Assembly (NCBI GenBank): GCA_964653685.1
Contig: CAZZHA010000009.1
Coordinates: 1-20,365, forward strand
Direction: 5' to 3'
Length of the DNA: 20,365 nt
DNA from: DATKWU01 sp964653685
GTDB taxonomy: Bacteria; Patescibacteriota; Microgenomatia; PFEM01; JAHIFH01
The notes beneath the pieces are model-generated. The model was not told the origin of the DNA, did not search any database, and saw nothing but the letters and a program-made list of their open reading frames with translations. Position numbers and translations under genes: made by a program. This document shows positions 19,796 to 20,365 of the stretch, piece after piece. Each line of letters starts with the position of its first letter. Positions within the stretch are counted from its first letter, which is position 1.

Positions 19796-20365
19796 TTATT
19801 TTTTCTTAGGCCATTTGTAGACAACCAAAGGAAAAACTAAAGCCAAAAGCCAGCCAAAGGGAGCTAAAAAGGCAATAAGGATTGGCCTAATGGCTAAAAC
19901 TTTGTCTAAGAGATAAAGATTCAAACAAATCACGGGTATAGCCGCAAAAATACTAATTAAAAGGTAAGGCTTGAATTTCATTGAGGTCAAACCAGCCGCA
20001 TAGGAAACATAGTCAGCCGAAGCCCCACCTAAGAATCGAGCTAGAAAAAGCATTTTCAAACCAATAATTTTGGTGACGTCATTAATTTTTTCCATGGTTT
20101 TTTTACCGACTAACTTAGCCACAATTGGTCGTCCCCAACGCTGGGCAATCAAAAAATTAATGGCTGAACCAACCGTATGACTAATTAGAACATAAAAGCA
20201 GGTTTGCCAAAAACCAAACAAAGCTAAACCTACCAGCCAAAAAGGAATTGAAGTTAAAGGAGAAATCACAATCGATAAAGTAATCAGAGCTATCAGAACT
20301 AGTGGTCCTAAAATTCCAAAGGAGCGAACAAAGCTTTTTATCTCTTCAATCTCAAAGCGATAAAC
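19796..20365 (-). CDS. VTT/DedA-like (TVP38/TMEM64-type) membrane protein, partial at the window edge
   Basis: The frame stays open through 20269 to the right edge (20365), encoding VYRFEIEEIKSFVRSFG and a further hydrophobic helix, so the gene is cut at its 5' end; at least 189 codons are present. The VTT (SNARE-associated Golgi) signature is visible: PLTSIPFWLVGLALFGFWQ, SHTVGSAINFLIAQRWGRP, then KIIGLKMLFLARFLGG, followed by two C-terminal helices. The family resembles DedA proteins, implicated in envelope homeostasis and lipid-carrier flipping in other bacteria. The GTG at 20267-20269 is an internal codon, not a start. It converges on the M23 gene with an 8-nt gap. Confidence 0.82.
   Translation of the reverse strand, partial: VYRFEIEEIKSFVRSFGILGPLVLIALITLSIVISPLTSIPFWLVGLALFGFWQTCFYVLISHTVGSAINFLIAQRWGRPIVAKLVGKKTMEKINDVTKIIGLKMLFLARFLGGASADYVSYAAGLTSMKFKPYLLISIFAAIPVICLNLYLLDKVLAIRPILIAFLAPFGWLLALVFPLVVYKWPKKK

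Noticed and set aside
1..20365. CRISPR arrays, insertion sequences, rRNA genes or recoded UGA
   Set aside because: No spaced direct repeats, transposase or integrase motifs or rRNA segments were seen; TGA ends the GT2, EEP-fold and module gene 2 frames, so the standard bacterial code holds.

Overview
The window looks like a chromosomal segment of a small-genome bacterium of the Candidate Phyla Radiation (Patescibacteria), most likely a Microgenomates-type lineage. This placement is an inference. It rests on AT-rich DNA, very tight gene packing, a short MetG without a C-terminal extension, paired FemAB proteins, a YerC/TrpR-like regulator, PEGA and M23 surface proteins, and many lipid-linked glycosyltransferases. 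TGA ends several genes, so the recoded UGA code of Gracilibacteria/Absconditabacteria does not apply.

Layout. Positions 1-1833 hold two adjacent FemAB-family proteins (+), predicted to add amino acids to the peptidoglycan bridge. They converge, with a 23-bp overlap, on a minus-strand DNA-maintenance pair (1811-5716): RmuC followed by a UvrD-type helicase fused to a PD-(D/E)XK nuclease. Diverging from rmuC is a small four-helix membrane protein (5755-6132), then a YerC-like regulator with operator-like repeats (6134-6590). A compact operon follows (6636-10363): metG, tatD, a GT2 glycosyltransferase and an endonuclease/exonuclease/phosphatase-fold protein, with overlaps of 1, 26 and 4 nt. The block 10403-17325 is an envelope-glycan cluster: a membrane GT2 enzyme, two GT39-like GT-C proteins, a small membrane protein, a WecA-like sugar-phosphate transferase and a UbiA-family decaprenyl-phosphate phosphoribosyltransferase-like protein. 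A 68-codon minus-strand gene with its own promoter interrupts the block. A PEGA-PEGA-acidic-SerPro-SH3 surface protein converges from the minus strand (17326-18252).

The stretch 18322-18880 is the odd one out. It is about 50% GC, where the flanks are much more AT-rich. Its codon use differs, and it has the only canonical Shine-Dalgarno sites I can see in the window. It encodes two coupled tiny membrane proteins on a transcript with a long leader hairpin, a large compound hairpin inside the first gene and an elaborate terminator. It lies directly upstream of a tRNA-Cys gene whose D and T loops lack bases normally used for the tRNA elbow. After the tRNA come an overlapping promoter/terminator, an M23 peptidase (19089-19787) and a VTT/DedA-type membrane protein that runs off the right edge.

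How the parts work together. Most of the window concerns the cell envelope: FemAB bridges, lipid-linked sugars (WecA, UbiA), their transfer (GT2, GT39), and wall binding or remodelling (PEGA/SH3, M23). Regulation appears dominated by extended -10 promoters placed 6-9 nt before the start codon, that is leaderless or nearly leaderless transcripts, against which the 18.4-18.9 kb module stands out.
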